Positions 50,581-60,865 are shown, counted from the first letter of the stretch. The stretch is DNA of 64,000 nucleotides from Bacillus sp. FSL K6-3431 (GCF_038002605.1 NZ_JBBOCT010000001.1:1860001-1924000), one strand, 5' to 3'. Notes: generated from the sequence alone by a model not told the origin. Numbers and translations: made by a program.

Positions 50581-52083
50581 TTATTTGATTGGTTCAAATC
50601 TTTCAGCAAGTAATGCAAGTGTTCGAACCATGACGCCAGTTGCTCCTGCAGGTCCGAGATCGTGCGAACTTGATATAGTAGCCGTTCCCGCGATATCAAG
50701 ATGAACCCATGGCGTTTCATCTACAAATTCTCCAATGAATGCCCCACCCATAATCGCATGTCCCTCTCGTCCTGGTGAATTATTTAAATCAGCTATTTTA
50801 CTGTTACGTACTCTTTCCTTATCTTTATCTGTATAAGGAAGTCGCCATATGAATTCTCCCGCTTCATATGAGGACTTTAGTACTTCTTCAAAAAAATCCT
50901 CATTATTCGTTAATGCTCCTGTTTTATCAAGACCTAACGCGATTATTACTCCACCTGTAAGTGTAGCGACATCAACTATATAATTTGCTCCGTGCTGCTT
51001 TGCATATGTTACCGCATCAGCCAGTACAAGTCTGCCTTCCGCATCCGTATTCAGCACCTCAATCGTCTTACCACTTAAGGATGTAATCACATCGTCAGGC
51101 TTAAAAGCTTCTGCACTTACTACATTATCCGTAGCAGGTATTACTGCGACCACATTCTGTTCAGGCTGCAAGCGTCCAATTACTTCCATCGCTCCAAGAA
51201 CAGCACCTGCGCCTCCCATATCCATTTTCATTCCAACAATACCATCTTTCGGCTTTAATGAATAGCCACCTGTATCAAATGTAACTCCTTTTCCAACGAG
51301 ACCAAGAACATCAGTCCAGTCATCACGCCCTTGATACTTCAAGACAATCATTTTTGGTGGTTCGACTGACCCTTGGTTAACCGCAAGAAAAGCTCCCATT
51401 CCTAGCTTCTCCATTTCATGTTTTTCTAAGATTTCTAGCTCGAAGTCATATACCTTAGCTAATTCTGTTGCATGATCGGCAAGATGAGTGGCAGTCATTA
51501 AATTGCTAGGTGTATTAACAAGCGTTCGAGCAGCGTTTGTCCCTTTTCCATGTGCATGTCCAACATATAAAGCTGCTTTGATGACATCAACTTCTTCATC
51601 TGTAAACACTTCTATAGTCTCAATGTCCACATCTGGTTCATTCGATTTTTGCTTATAACCGGCAAATTCATAAGTGGCAAGTGTAGCTGCTTCGCTAAGA
51701 ACATGTGCTGCATCCTCAACAGGTATTCGTTCGCATACAAATGTATCAAGTGCAACAGATATCGAATGTATCTTTAAACTCTTTGCCTTTTTAAAAGCGA
51801 CTCCAAAAGCTTCACGAGCTTGATCAAAAGTTATTTCTTTTTCCTTACCTAAACCAATAAAGATAATACGTTTTATTTCAGTCTTACCCAAACTATGTAC
51901 AATTGAAATCTTCTTCAGTTTTGCTGAAATATCTCCTGATTTAACAAGATCAGTAAGCCCTTTTTGAAACGATTCATCCAATGTTTCTAATTTGCCAGAA
52001 AATTTTTCTGTTTTGTCAAATAGTCCAATAAGCATACACTCTTGCACACTTTCAAATGGATTCTTATTGTTAACATGATACAT
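50581..52083 (-). CDS. pepA: leucyl aminopeptidase (M17 family)
   Basis: 500 residues, cytosolic two-zinc hexameric aminopeptidase. The signature [13 protein letters not shown], the metal/catalytic Lys region [18 protein letters not shown] and [18 protein letters not shown] are intact; the N-terminal ~170 residues form the M17 N-domain. The ATG at 52083 has TGAGGTGATAGGA upstream; the frame is open to 52119 without a ribosome site. Position next to yuiD and yuiC matches B. subtilis yuiE. Confidence 0.96.
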   Translation of the reverse strand: MYHVNNKNPFESVQECMLIGLFDKTEKFSGKLETLDESFQKGLTDLVKSGDISAKLKKISIVHSLGKTEIKRIIFIGLGKEKEITFDQAREAFGVAFKKAKSLKIHSISVALDTFVCERIPVEDAAHVLSEAATLATYEFAGYKQKSNEPDVDIETIEVFTDEEVDVIKAALYVGHAHGKGTNAARTLVNTPSNLMTATHLADHATELAKVYDFELEILEKHEMEKLGMGAFLAVNQGSVEPPKMIVLKYQGRDDWTDVLGLVGKGVTFDTGGYSLKPKDGIVGMKMDMGGAGAVLGAMEVIGRLQPEQNVVAVIPATDNVVSAEAFKPDDVITSLSGKTIEVLNTDAEGRLVLADAVTYAKQHGANYIVDVATLTGGVIIALGLDKTGALTNNEDFFEEVLKSSYEAGEFIWRLPYTDKDKERVRNSKIADLNNSPGREGHAIMGGAFIGEFVDETPWVHLDIAGTATISSSHDLGPAGATGVMVRTLALLAERFEPIK

Positions 52084-52260
52084 TCCTATCACCTCATTTT
52101 TCATTATAACGGAAAACAAGAGATACTTCGAATTCCGAAGTTTAGTAACGCCTCCTTACGGAAAAACTATAGCAATATTGCAAGGAATGATTTCTTATGC
52201 TTCGTTTGTGGTAATATAAACAATAACCATATTGGACACATGACGAGAGGATGTTTTTGG

Positions 52261-52746
52261 ATGGAGGTTTTCGCTAATTTTCCCCTTTGGGCTTCGATTT
52301 CGGCAATATTTTTTGCCCAATTTATTAAAGTACCTCTACATTATTTCATGACAAAAAAGGTGGATTGGAATCTTATTAGTTCAACCGGTGGAATGCCTAG
52401 TTCACATTCAGCAGCTGTTACTTCTTTAGCCACCGGGATAGCTATTATCGAAGGAATTGGTTCCACATTATTCGCTATTTCAGCCATCTTTGCATTGATA
52501 GTTATGTATGATGCAAAAGGGGTTCGCAGACAAGCCGGTGAACAAGCTGCAGTTCTCAATAGATTGACGGCTGATTTCCAGCGTTTACTTGAAGACACAA
52601 CTATTCGGAAAAATAAACCCCAAAAAGAGAAACGGAATGAAATAGTACTACTCAAAGAACTACTAGGACACAAACCTATAGAAGTATTCTTCGGAGGATT
52701 GACAGGAATCATTTGGGCTTTTGCTTTATATAACTTTTTTATTTAA
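52261..52746 (+). CDS. yuiD: YuiD, divergent PAP2-family membrane protein
   Basis: 161 residues with four or five membrane helices, the DUF212/acid-phosphatase-like VanZ-related family. The phosphatase-like motif STGGMPSSHSAAVTSLATGI and MYDAKGVRRQAGEQAAVLN are the family's hallmarks. Enzyme activity is unproven. The ATG at 52261 follows GAGAGGATG. It is divergent from pepA; the starts are 177 bases apart. Confidence 0.9.
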   Translation: MEVFANFPLWASISAIFFAQFIKVPLHYFMTKKVDWNLISSTGGMPSSHSAAVTSLATGIAIIEGIGSTLFAISAIFALIVMYDAKGVRRQAGEQAAVLNRLTADFQRLLEDTTIRKNKPQKEKRNEIVLLKELLGHKPIEVFFGGLTGIIWAFALYNFFI

Positions 52747-52806
52747 ACATTAAATCCATTGTAAACTGGAATCTTATTTTTCTAATCGAAAAGAGACTGA
52801 CAATTG

Positions 52807-53493
52807 TCAGTCTCTTTCATTTCTTTTATTCATATAGCTTTGCCGAAATACTTGCATTGTCTCATCCTCATTCATAGCGGTCAACTCTTCTTCGCTTAAC
52901 TTTCCTTTGCCATTTTTAATAATATACACTTCGACTGTTTGTTTTCCCCATTCATTATATACTTCATCTACTGTTTCAAAATATAAATCTATAATATCGC
53001 CTTTAATGGCTGATCCGGTATCTGCAACGACACCAAATCCATAATCTGGGATGAATAGGATAGTGCCAAGCGGGAATACATTAGGATCAGCGGCTATGGT
53101 CGAGTAAAGATCTCTTTTCACCTTTACTCCTGAAAATGTAATGCCGTATAAAGGATGTCCTGGGTTCTTTCCAGTTGACTCTATTCCGGCTGTATAACCT
53201 GTTGCAACTACTTTTTTGCTAGGATATTTCGACCAATCCTCTTTATTTTCCAATGAATTTTTCGTAGATGTATTTATTACTTTCTTATATGTCGCTTTCA
53301 CTTTAGATGACGAATGGACTGATTTATCATCTTGATTAAGTATTGCCGGGGACTTCCATACACTTTCGTGGATAACAAATGACGCCAATGTCCGATTGCT
53401 CATTCCAGTCAGGAATCCCCCAGTCGTTAATATTGCTTCGACTACCAATAAGAACATAATTAATCTGATACAAAACTTTTTAATATGTAGCAT
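52807..53493 (-). CDS. yuiC: YuiC, 3D-domain (mltA-like) secreted or anchored protein
   Basis: 228 residues: an N-terminal signal/anchor helix (about 8-25), a polar linker of about 70 residues, then a 3D domain with [40 protein letters not shown] and the three-Asp core [18 protein letters not shown]. The 3D domain is a double-psi barrel found in lytic transglycosylases and Rpf/Sps-type stationary-phase proteins; action on the cell wall is likely. A terminator-like TGACAATTGTCA palindrome follows at 52797-52808. Confidence 0.9.
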   Translation of the reverse strand: MLHIKKFCIRLIMFLLVVEAILTTGGFLTGMSNRTLASFVIHESVWKSPAILNQDDKSVHSSSKVKATYKKVINTSTKNSLENKEDWSKYPSKKVVATGYTAGIESTGKNPGHPLYGITFSGVKVKRDLYSTIAADPNVFPLGTILFIPDYGFGVVADTGSAIKGDIIDLYFETVDEVYNEWGKQTVEVYIIKNGKGKLSEEELTAMNEDETMQVFRQSYMNKRNERD

Positions 53494-53607
53494 TGATTAC
53501 TCTCCTCTCAAATCTAGTGTTTTCCCATTTTGAGAGGATTTATTCCTTATTCAATAAATTGCGTGTTCACTGATATAGAAAAAAGAGACCTTCTTTAATG
53601 AAAGTCT

Positions 53608-53931
53608 CTAAAACATCCTATATCCTTTTGCTCTAAGCAGTCTCATCGTTAATCCTGAAACGACAGCACCAGCGAATCCACCTAATACGATTGCAATATC
53701 AGCTGCAGCAAGTGTAGATATAATTTCACCTAATTCAGAAAATGAGTTACTCGGATTTGTAAAATATTCACTGAACTTCACTTTATCAATAATTAATATA
53801 GCGATAATCGGATAGACAACTGCCATAATCCACGTCATTCGCAAGAGCATATTTAATATAAAACCAATTCCAAAAAATAACACAAAAAATAATAGCACCG
53901 AGATTAATAGAACAGGAATAGCCATTTGCAT
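53608..53931 (-). CDS. yuiB: YuiB-like membrane protein
   Basis: 107 residues with three membrane helices (about 4-25, 28-47, 75-97) joined by a polar loop KVKFSEYFTNPSNSFSEL. Length and position between yuiC and yumB match B. subtilis YuiB. Function unknown. ATG at 53931 with AAGGAGGAAATAT upstream. Confidence 0.82.
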   Translation of the reverse strand: MQMAIPVLLISVLLFFVLFFGIGFILNMLLRMTWIMAVVYPIIAILIIDKVKFSEYFTNPSNSFSELGEIISTLAAADIAIVLGGFAGAVVSGLTMRLLRAKGYRMF

Positions 53932-54379
53932 ATATATTTCCTCCTTGATAATAAAAGCACAGTAATGGCCGTGCACGTCAAAGCTTCATTTAATTCTTAA
54001 AAAGCACTCTATCCAAGTTTACTGAATGTATTTGATAGCGTCAATCTTCGTAGCAAGGCGATTTGATGACATTTTAAAAGAAAAGTGTCAATACCATGCC
54101 ACCTTCAGGCTACTATCGAAGTACAATATATAAGCACAGGCGCTTCCTTCCATTTACTACCCTACAGAAGTAAACCATTATGATATTCTTCAGTAGCTTT
54201 TGAAACAGCCTTTCCAATGCACTTTGAGAGCAATTACCTAAATGTATAGCCAGTATAGGAAATAAGGAATGATAAAAATCACGGTTCAATTCCTGTCCTC
54301 CTTTTATACATCAATGTAAAAAGTAAGCTCCTTTCTTTAACTCTACAAGAATGGAGCTACCGTTGTGCCCCCTTTGTTT
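53932..54379. other. gap without recognisable genes
   Basis: No reading frame with a ribosome site and no clear structured RNA. GGCGCTTCCTTCCATTT near 54150 resembles the ends of the dispersed palindromic elements elsewhere in the window, too weakly to call. Confidence 0.4.
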
Positions 54380-54745
54380 CAGAATTGCACTGAAGAATTT
54401 AGTTCAATTACTTCTTCAACAATGGATTCTCCTTCACTTTGGTCATTATTAGACCACTTCACCTTTCCTGTAGTCTAATTCTGCCATCAGATCGAATTTC
54501 GGGTGTAGAATAACATCGCCCCCCCTCCCCCCATAACTCCGATTTTTGTTTACATGGTTATAATTAGACTCTAAGCAACCATTTTTCATTACTATTCCAA
54601 TCATTGTTCCTTTTACAATTTCTCCCCCACTATAGGTTGCTGAAAGTATATTACCTTCTTGTTTATATTCAAAAAAAGTATTTGAAGAAACTCCTCCGTT
54701 AGCTGTATTATCAATTGATACAAATTTACGTCTATCATAATACAC
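54380..54745 (-). pseudogene. avidin-like beta-barrel protein (often labelled N-acetylglutamate synthase), frameshifted
   Basis: The first frame reads RRKFVSIDNTANGGVSSNTF, YKQEGNILSATYSGGEIVKG, GIVMKNGCLESNYNHVNKN, the N-terminal two thirds of a small beta-barrel family common in Bacillus. After a G-rich tract at about 54512-54531 the frame is lost; another frame gives STPEIRSDGRIRLQER and a third gives NNDQSEGESIVEEVIELN before a TGA at 54380. At least two frameshifts make it a pseudogene, unless the G tract is a sequencing error. Confidence 0.7.
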
Positions 54746-55005
54746 TAAAAATAAATGTAACTTTTAAATATCCTACCATATATCTTACCTTTTCCAGTTA
54801 ACACGTTTCATTCTTTTCTTCTGTAACCTAAACCTTTGTTGAGGAAAGTAAAACAAGAATCCTCTATTAAATATAGTGTTTTGATGAATTTACTCTGACT
54901 TAGCTTAATCAAGAATAGTGCCTTTACGGAATAACTTGCCTGAATTGAGACCTACTTGACAATAAAATTAATTTCCATTATTATTTTATAAAAATGATAA
55001 GTAAA

Positions 55006-55076
55006 GTTTTCGTATAACTCCAAAGATATGGTTTGGAGGTCTCTACCAGGAACCAATAATTCCTGATTACGAAGAA
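55006..55076 (+). ncRNA. adenine-type purine riboswitch aptamer
   Basis: All three helices fit: P1 TTTCGTA / TACGAAG, P2 CCAAA-GATATGG-TTTGG and P3 AGGAA-CCAATAA-TTCCT, with the conserved junction TCTCTACC between P2 and P3. The specificity base in J3/1 (T at 55067, in GATTAC) is U, which selects adenine rather than guanine. It lies 85 bases upstream of the adenosine deaminase gene. Confidence 0.93.
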
Positions 55077-55119
55077 GGTACATGTACTTGTACTTTCTTC
55101 GTAATCAGGAATTTTTTTT
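55058..55119 (+). terminator. riboswitch-controlled terminator of add
   Basis: AATTCCTGATTACGAAGAA pairs with TTCTTCGTAATCAGGAATT, followed by eight T. The left arm consists of the 3' strands of P3 and P1 of the aptamer, so aptamer and terminator exclude each other. Adenine binding should therefore allow read-through (ON switch). Confidence 0.9.
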
Positions 55120-55160
55120 ACCTTTTTACTTTTTTACATTAAATAAATTAGGAGGTTATT

Positions 55161-56153
55161 ATGGATTTTACTGCGTTACCTAAAATTGAACTTCATTGCC
55201 ATTTAGATGGGAGTCTAAGACCTGAAACAATCATTGATATAGCAAAGAGAGAGGACATTAGGATACCCTCTTTTGATATGGAAGAAGTTCAGAGAGAAAT
55301 CACTGCTCCGGTAGAATGTGAATCTCTGGATGAATATTTGAAAAAATTCACCATCCCCAACTTAGTCATGCAGTCAAAGGAGAATCTAAGAAGAATTGCC
55401 TTTGAGCTTCTTGAAGATGCTGCACAGGAAAATGTGAAATATATAGAGGTTAGATTTGCCCCTTTACTTCACACTGAGAAGGGGCTAGATGTAGAAGAAA
55501 TAGTGCAAAGCGTTTTAGATGGGATGAAGGATGCGGAAGGTCAATACGATATAAAAGGAAACTTAATACTTTCATGTATGAGAACGATGTCTGTACATAG
55601 TGCTTTTGAGGTTGTAGAAAAGGGTAAAAACTTCCTTGGAAAGGGAGTCGTGGCTATAGATTTATGCGCGTCAGAAGAGGAAGGTTTTTGTGGAAATTTC
55701 ATAGAACCTATTAAATTAGCTAGAGAATATGGTTATAGGGTAACTATTCATGCTGGTGAAACTGGAATAGGTAAAAATGTACTAGAAGCAGTTAAACTTT
55801 TGGGTGCTGAAAGGATTGGACATGGAGTATTTATTAAAGATTGCGATGAAGCATATAGAATAGTTAAGGAACAGCAGGTTGTACTTGAAATGTGCCTGAC
55901 AAGTAACGTCCAAACAAAAGCCGTGAATAATTTTCGTGAACATCCGATCTATCACTTTCACAAGGATGGAATAAAAGTAACAATTAATACGGATAACAGA
56001 ACAGTATCAGCTACAAGTATGGTGAATGAATGCAATATAATATTCAAGGAATTTAATATTAGTTTTGAAGATTATAAACAGATTTATTTTAATAGTGTTG
56101 AAGCGTGCTTTGCAGATTTAGAGACAAAGGAATTACTGAAAAAGTATATATAA
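55161..56153 (+). CDS. add: adenosine deaminase
   Basis: 330 residues, metal-dependent amidohydrolase fold; deaminates adenosine (or deoxyadenosine) to inosine. Zinc ligands are in IELHCHLDGSLRP (H12, H14), in TIHAGETG and in VTINTDNRTVSATS; GAERIGHGVFI holds the catalytic His region. GGAGGTTATT precedes the ATG. It stands alone behind an adenine riboswitch and terminator. It is not part of the conserved yuiB-yumB spacing and is flanked by pseudogenes, so it may have been acquired. Confidence 0.95.
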   Translation: MDFTALPKIELHCHLDGSLRPETIIDIAKREDIRIPSFDMEEVQREITAPVECESLDEYLKKFTIPNLVMQSKENLRRIAFELLEDAAQENVKYIEVRFAPLLHTEKGLDVEEIVQSVLDGMKDAEGQYDIKGNLILSCMRTMSVHSAFEVVEKGKNFLGKGVVAIDLCASEEEGFCGNFIEPIKLAREYGYRVTIHAGETGIGKNVLEAVKLLGAERIGHGVFIKDCDEAYRIVKEQQVVLEMCLTSNVQTKAVNNFREHPIYHFHKDGIKVTINTDNRTVSATSMVNECNIIFKEFNISFEDYKQIYFNSVEACFADLETKELLKKYI

Positions 56154-56226
56154 TTATTAAGCTGTCTGCACCTAATATGTAAGGGGCAGGCAGCTATCCT
56201 AATAACTTATTAATTGATTTTACGTA

Positions 56227-56385
56227 TTATACAGTTGATTCACCATTAGTAAAATAAGCTTTCTTTATATAGTTCCATCCATATTTTTCATCATAACCTT
56301 CTAAATCTGTACAAAGGTAGAGATTTTCAAATCCTTTTTTGAACTCCCTTAACAATATGTTGGAGTAGAACAGAGACAAACTCAT
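56227..56385 (-). pseudogene. GNAT acetyltransferase C-terminal fragment
   Basis: A 52-codon frame with a fair ribosome site (GAGAGGTGAAA) reads LLREFKKGFENLYLCTDLEG, then Y-D-E-K-Y-G-W-N-Y-I, typical of the last third of a GNAT enzyme (L-Y-L-C-T-D ... Y-x-K-Y-G-W). The acetyl-CoA-binding part is absent, so it is probably a remnant. Confidence 0.6.
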
Positions 56386-56429
56386 TTTCACCTCTCCACT
56401 GAAACCAACTTATACTTTCTAAAAACGTA

Positions 56430-56461
56430 AAAAAGACAGAATCATCGCTGATTCCGTCTCC
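56430..56461 (-). terminator. terminator of yumB
   Basis: GACGGAATCA-GCGA-TGATTCTGTC followed by six T on the minus strand. Confidence 0.82.
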
Positions 56462-56474
56462 TAACTAATTCTAT

Positions 56475-57692
56475 TTAAATCAAGTTAAATTTACCTTTTT
56501 TCATTGTAAGTGGAACTCCACCGACCATATATAGGGCACGGTTATCAATCATCTTCTTCATAAATGAAGCTTTTGTTCCAGTTACTTTTTTACCAAATAC
56601 AACACCAATTGCATCATCATCGCCAAGTGAACAAACTGTTCCTTTATTATCGAAAACAAATGAATGGAGGTTTGTATTGCCTTTTATCAATCTTGATATA
56701 TTTTCCGCTACAAGTTCACCTTGTTGCATAGCAATTTGTGCTGTAGGCGGGTATGGACGATTAATTTCTTCATTAATAACAAGTGAACAATCGCCAATTA
56801 CAAATACATCTGTAAATCCTGGAGCACGTAAATTAGTATCTACCTTTACACGACCACGCATATTTTCAATTTCTGATTCTTCAATAATTGGATTACCACG
56901 AACCCCTGCAGCCCAAACAACTGTTGCAGCATTTATTTCTTCTGTTTCTGTTTCGCTTTTTGCAACAATAATACCATTTGGAGTAGCTTCTTTGATCGCT
57001 GTTCCAATCATAAATTCAATACCTTTTTTCTCCAAGTGAGCCATTGCATATTTAACTAGCTCTGGGTCAAATCCTGGAAGTGCACTTGGTGCTGCTTCAA
57101 CACAAATAACGCGCACAAGCTTTTGATCAATATCATATTCTGCGCAAAGCTTAGGAATTCGATTACCTAGCTCTCCTAAAAATTCAATACCTGTAAATCC
57201 AGCACCACCAACAACGATCGTTAAACGTTCTGGCTTTTTATCAGCTTCTACTTTATATGTTGCGAATTGATATTCGATGTGCTCACGGATTTGACGTGCA
57301 GAATTCACATTACTAATGGAAAAAGCATATTTATCAAGTCCTTGGATGCCAAATGTTTCGGAAGCTCCTCCAAGAGAAATCACCAGATAATCGTATGAAA
57401 TCTCACTATTATCCAGTATTACCTTTTTCGATTGATGATCTACCTTCAATGCAGTAGCTTGAATAAATTCCACTTTACTTTTATCAATTACCGCAGAAAT
57501 ATCGTAGCGAACTTTGTCGTGATGCAGTGTTCCTGCTGAAGCTTCGTGTAACCAAGTAGTTTCGTAATGATAATCATTTTTGTTTACTAATACAATATCA
57601 GCTTCATTGTTACTAAGCTGTTTTTGCAAGCGAGTTACTGTCATCAATCCACCATATCCAGCACCCAATACAACAATCTTCGGCCTTTTCAT
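56475..57692 (-). CDS. yumB: type II NADH dehydrogenase-like flavoprotein
   Basis: 405 residues with two Rossmann folds: FAD motif [18 protein letters not shown] at the N-terminus, NADH motif [19 protein letters not shown] near residue 165, and the second FAD contact [12 protein letters not shown] with the quinone-site stretch [19 protein letters not shown]. It should pass electrons from NADH to menaquinone at the membrane surface without pumping protons. The ATG at 57692 gives M-K-R-P-K-I-V; AAAGGTGG lies 12 bases upstream, so GTG at 57701 or 57707 remains possible. Confidence 0.93.
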   Translation of the reverse strand: MKRPKIVVLGAGYGGLMTVTRLQKQLSNNEADIVLVNKNDYHYETTWLHEASAGTLHHDKVRYDISAVIDKSKVEFIQATALKVDHQSKKVILDNSEISYDYLVISLGGASETFGIQGLDKYAFSISNVNSARQIREHIEYQFATYKVEADKKPERLTIVVGGAGFTGIEFLGELGNRIPKLCAEYDIDQKLVRVICVEAAPSALPGFDPELVKYAMAHLEKKGIEFMIGTAIKEATPNGIIVAKSETETEEINAATVVWAAGVRGNPIIEESEIENMRGRVKVDTNLRAPGFTDVFVIGDCSLVINEEINRPYPPTAQIAMQQGELVAENISRLIKGNTNLHSFVFDNKGTVCSLGDDDAIGVVFGKKVTGTKASFMKKMIDNRALYMVGGVPLTMKKGKFNLI

Positions 57693-58039
57693 AATAAACA
57701 CTGCCACCTTTGCTTCATAATTATGTGAGTTTATACGTAAAAAGCTAACACGTAAATTATTCGAATAAATTAATGTGATTCACTTCACGTACAATATTAA
57801 AAAACTAGAAATATGTCATATACGATAAAGAATTATCCCACTTACATCATATGGCTTTTTTTCATCTATTTCAAGCGTATTCATAGAAAAACTTAATTTA
57901 AAATAATTCAGAATCAATAAAGGTGCTTTTTGCTGAATTTTAGAGGATATTTATATATCAGGCTGCAGATAATGTCATAAAGATTCGTATGTGATAATAT
58001 AAAAAAAGACAAGTTTTTATATTATCAGGAGGGATTATT
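57693..58039. other. divergent promoter region between yumB and yumC
   Basis: No reading frame of note. AT-rich; it must carry the yumB promoter (minus strand) and the yumC promoter (plus strand), but I do not single out -35/-10 pairs with confidence. Confidence 0.5.
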
Positions 58040-59038
58040 TTGCAAGAAGATCAAAATGTATATGACATAACAGTTTTGGGTGGAGGACCAGCGGGTATGT
58101 TTGCTGCTTTTTACGGAGGCTTAAGAAACGCTAGTATTAAAATTATTGAAAGCCTTCCACAACTTGGCGGACAACTTGCAACCCTCTATCCTGAAAAATA
58201 TATATATGATGTTGCTGGCTTTCCTAAAGTGAAGGCGCAGGACTTAGTGAATAACTTGAAAGAACAAATGGAATTGTTTTCTCCAACCATTTGTTTAGGA
58301 CAAGCGGTAGAAAATGTAGAAAAACTGGAAGATGGTAGTTTTAAAATAACATCTGATCAGGAAATTCATTATAGTAAAACGATTATTATTACTGCTGGGG
58401 TCGGTGCATTTCAACCTCGACGTTTAGATCTAGAATTAGCAGGTAAATATGAAGGGATTAATCTTCATTATTTTATCGATGATATGAATAAATTTGCTGG
58501 TCAAAAGGTTGCTATTCTTGGTGGTGGAGATTCCGCAGTCGATTGGGCACTTATGCTCGAGCCTATTGCGGAAAAAGTAACACTCATACACCGCAGGGAT
58601 AAATTCCGCGCGCATGAAAGCAGCGTGGTTCAATTGAAAAATTCAACTGTAGAAGTTAAAACGCCTTTTACAGCAAGCGACATTGTTTGTGATAATAAAG
58701 CAATTAAACAATTAGTTCTACAAGAAGTAAAAGGTGAAACAAAAGAAGCAATAGATCTTGATTCACTGATCGTCAATTATGGATTTGTTTCCGCACTTGG
58801 CCCAATCAAAAATTGGGGATTAGAAATTGAAAGAAACTCAATCGTTGTAAACAGCAGAATGGAAACAAATATACCAGGTATATATGCAGCTGGCGATATC
58901 ACTACCTATGATGGCAAAATCAAGTTAATCGCAACAGGATTTGGCGAAGCACCTACTGCAGTAAGTAATGCTAAAGCATACCTCGATCCCAAAGCGCGAC
59001 TACAGCCAATGCATAGTACATCCTTATTTGAACAGTAA
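58040..59038 (+). CDS. yumC: ferredoxin/flavodoxin--NADP+ reductase (thioredoxin-reductase-like)
   Basis: 332 residues. FAD motif [45 protein letters not shown] motif [19 protein letters not shown] with [10 protein letters not shown], and [17 protein letters not shown]. The C-x-x-C redox pair of thioredoxin reductase is missing, which defines the YumC-type FNR. TTG start after CAGGAGGGA. Supplies reduced ferredoxin or flavodoxin, or the reverse. Confidence 0.95.
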   Translation: MQEDQNVYDITVLGGGPAGMFAAFYGGLRNASIKIIESLPQLGGQLATLYPEKYIYDVAGFPKVKAQDLVNNLKEQMELFSPTICLGQAVENVEKLEDGSFKITSDQEIHYSKTIIITAGVGAFQPRRLDLELAGKYEGINLHYFIDDMNKFAGQKVAILGGGDSAVDWALMLEPIAEKVTLIHRRDKFRAHESSVVQLKNSTVEVKTPFTASDIVCDNKAIKQLVLQEVKGETKEAIDLDSLIVNYGFVSALGPIKNWGLEIERNSIVVNSRMETNIPGIYAAGDITTYDGKIKLIATGFGEAPTAVSNAKAYLDPKARLQPMHSTSLFEQ

Positions 59039-59078
59039 TAAAAAATGAACGTGGTACACGTCAAAAAACATAACAATA

Positions 59079-59117
59079 AGAAAAGAACAGCGTATGTTGC
59101 ACTGTTCTTTTCTTGTT
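59079..59117 (+). terminator. terminator of yumC
   Basis: AAGAAAAGAACAG and CTGTTCTTTTCTT pair around an 11-base loop. Confidence 0.82.
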
Positions 59118-59243
59118 TTCAAACATTACCTATAATATAAAAAGACCCAAGATTTTTCCCGCCTAGGGTGAACCTTCTTTGTCACTTTGAACTATAATTT
59201 CCACTTGTTTTAAATGTTATTTTGCACATCTAACTTTATAAAA

Positions 59244-59798
59244 GGGGTGTCCAAAAAGTCATATAATTGGCATTTTAGGAGCCCCACTCCATTTTATCCT
59301 CATCGCGAAAAAAGCACGACCTGGTCATTGGACGCACTTCGATTTCCCCTCCCTGCAAAAAAAGCAGGTCTAAGGTCAATCGAACGTCTAGCGATTACCC
59401 TTCACTGCGAAAAAGGCAGGACTAAGGTCAATCGTACGCCTACCGATTTCCCCTCACTGCGAAAAAAGCTGGACTAAGGTCAATCGAACGTCTAGCGATT
59501 ACCCTTCATTGCGAAAAAAGCTGGACTAAGGTCAATCGTACGCCTACCGATTTCCCCTCACTGCGAAAAAAGCTGGACTAAGGTCAATCGAACGTCTAGC
59601 GATTACCCTTCACTGCGAAAAAAGCTGGACTAAGGTCAATCGTACGCCTACCGATTTCCCCTCACTGCGAAAAAGGCACTCCAAAGTTCAATTGAACGCA
59701 CACCACTCCAATCAACTGACATTTTTTCACATCAGAGCAAGATGAAAAATCAGCAGAAATCCATTTTAACGATTTTCCTCTACTTATCGGACAGCTCC
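59244..59798. mobile_element. MITE-like element with imperfect terminal inverted repeats
   Basis: The left end GGGGTGTCCAAAAAGT and the reversed right end GGAGCTGTCCGATAAGT align with one indel and a few mismatches. The interior is occupied by a 52-bp tandem repeat array and has no credible gene. No clear target duplication is seen. The TIR resembles ends of transposons I recall in Bacillaceae; a match to a named family is not claimed. Confidence 0.5.
59301..59711. repeat. tandem array of eight 52-bp units, alternating in two types
   Basis: Units begin at 59301, 59352, 59404, 59456, 59508, 59560, 59612 and 59664; the spacing is 52 from the third on. Each carries GCGAAAAAAGC-like and AAGGTCAATCG blocks. 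Type A units continue AACGTCTAGCGATTACCC, type B units TACGCCTACCGATTTCCCC; they alternate, giving a 104-bp higher-order repeat. End units are diverged. AAGGTCAATCG and CGATTACCCTT can pair inside a unit. Confidence 0.9.
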
Positions 59799-60100
59799 TT
59801 TATTACTAATGTAGCTAAAATAAAGAATGACTAATTGAAAACAGTAAACTTTAAGAGAGTGAACACACTGATTATTAATACCGGTACCACAAACCATTTT
59901 TTTAACAATATGTAGCCGATTAAATGTAGCTACACTTACAATGATAGTATAAAGTAAAAGAATCCAAAGAATTTCCATATTCTTATATAACCCTTAAGCT
60001 TTTTGAAGACTACTAATCTCTCCTCACGAATAAAAAGAAGATCCCTAATTACCCAAAAAGCAAAGCATCTATAGTTAAGTGCTTGAAATAAGAACTCGAA
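59799..60100. other. gap without recognisable genes
   Basis: Between the MITE-like element and the SDR gene. A 64-codon minus-strand frame (59784-59978) overlaps the element end and has no ribosome site or family resemblance. Confidence 0.5.
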
Positions 60101-60865
60101 TTAGTTGATATTTGTAATTAATTCCTCAACTATTGTATGATTTCCGTAATCTTCACTATATAATAATTCAATTAATTTTTCCGCTGTCTTTAGAGGGGGC
60201 TGTAATTTCCCTTCCACATGTAGCTGATTAAATAGTTCAACATATGGAAATTTTTCTTTACTTGTTGACCGTATTTCAGATTGTAATTGCGTATCTACTA
60301 CACCTGGATAAACTGAAACAACCTTTACAGGGAAGGGTTTATCTTTTTGTTCTAAATGTACACTTTTCGAAAAGGAATCTACACCTGCCTTTGCAGTACT
60401 GTAAGAACTTTGGGAAGGAAGCAAATATTTAACCGAACCAGATGAGATATTTAATATTCTTTTGTCTATATTAATATTATTCGTGTACTTAATAAAATTT
60501 GATGTAAACAATATCGGAGCAATTAAATTCACATTTAAATTTCTTATAACATCTTCACTACTATTTTCATCGATGGGACCAATCGGTGCAAGTATACCTG
60601 CATTGTTGATTAAATAAATAGATTCAATAATTTCTTCATTAACTATTTTAAATATTTTTTGAAAAAGTTGATCTATATCTCCTAAATTATTGAGATCAAA
60701 AGAAAAGTAACTGGCATTAACAGTTTTGATACTTCCTACGCCATTCAAATTGTTATTCTTTTTCCTTGAAATACAAATAACATGGTTATCCTCATCATTT
60801 AACAATTGCTTTACCAACGATTCTCCAATACCTCTCGACGTTCCTGTTATAATAAAATATCTCAT
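60101..60865 (-). CDS. short-chain dehydrogenase (YueD/benzil reductase type)
   Basis: 254 residues, classical SDR: cofactor motif IITGTSRGIGESL, NNAG in IYLINNAGILAPIG, catalytic Ser in ILNISSGSVKYLLP and Y-x-x-x-K in SSYSTAKAGVDSFSK. Length and VVSVYPGVVDTQLQSEIR resemble the B. cereus/B. subtilis YueD benzil-reductase and sepiapterin-reductase-like group; the physiological substrate is unknown. Very AT-rich with many Asn and Ile codons compared with neighbours, which fits a transferred gene between yumC and yutM. Confidence 0.88.
   Translation of the reverse strand: MRYFIITGTSRGIGESLVKQLLNDEDNHVICISRKKNNNLNGVGSIKTVNASYFSFDLNNLGDIDQLFQKIFKIVNEEIIESIYLINNAGILAPIGPIDENSSEDVIRNLNVNLIAPILFTSNFIKYTNNINIDKRILNISSGSVKYLLPSQSSYSTAKAGVDSFSKSVHLEQKDKPFPVKVVSVYPGVVDTQLQSEIRSTSKEKFPYVELFNQLHVEGKLQPPLKTAEKLIELLYSEDYGNHTIVEELITNIN

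Noticed and set aside
55006..55076. Guanine riboswitch
   Set aside because: The specificity base is U, not C, and the downstream gene acts on adenosine.
59214..59477. 87-codon frame running into the tandem repeats
   Set aside because: No ribosome site, starts outside the element, and the 52-bp period is not a multiple of three, so repeats would not be read in one frame.
59301..59711. CRISPR array
   Set aside because: Units are contiguous 52-bp near-copies with no unique spacers and no cas genes nearby.
59784..59978. 64-codon minus-strand frame with a hydrophobic start
   Set aside because: Overlaps the end of the MITE-like element, no ribosome site and no recognisable family.
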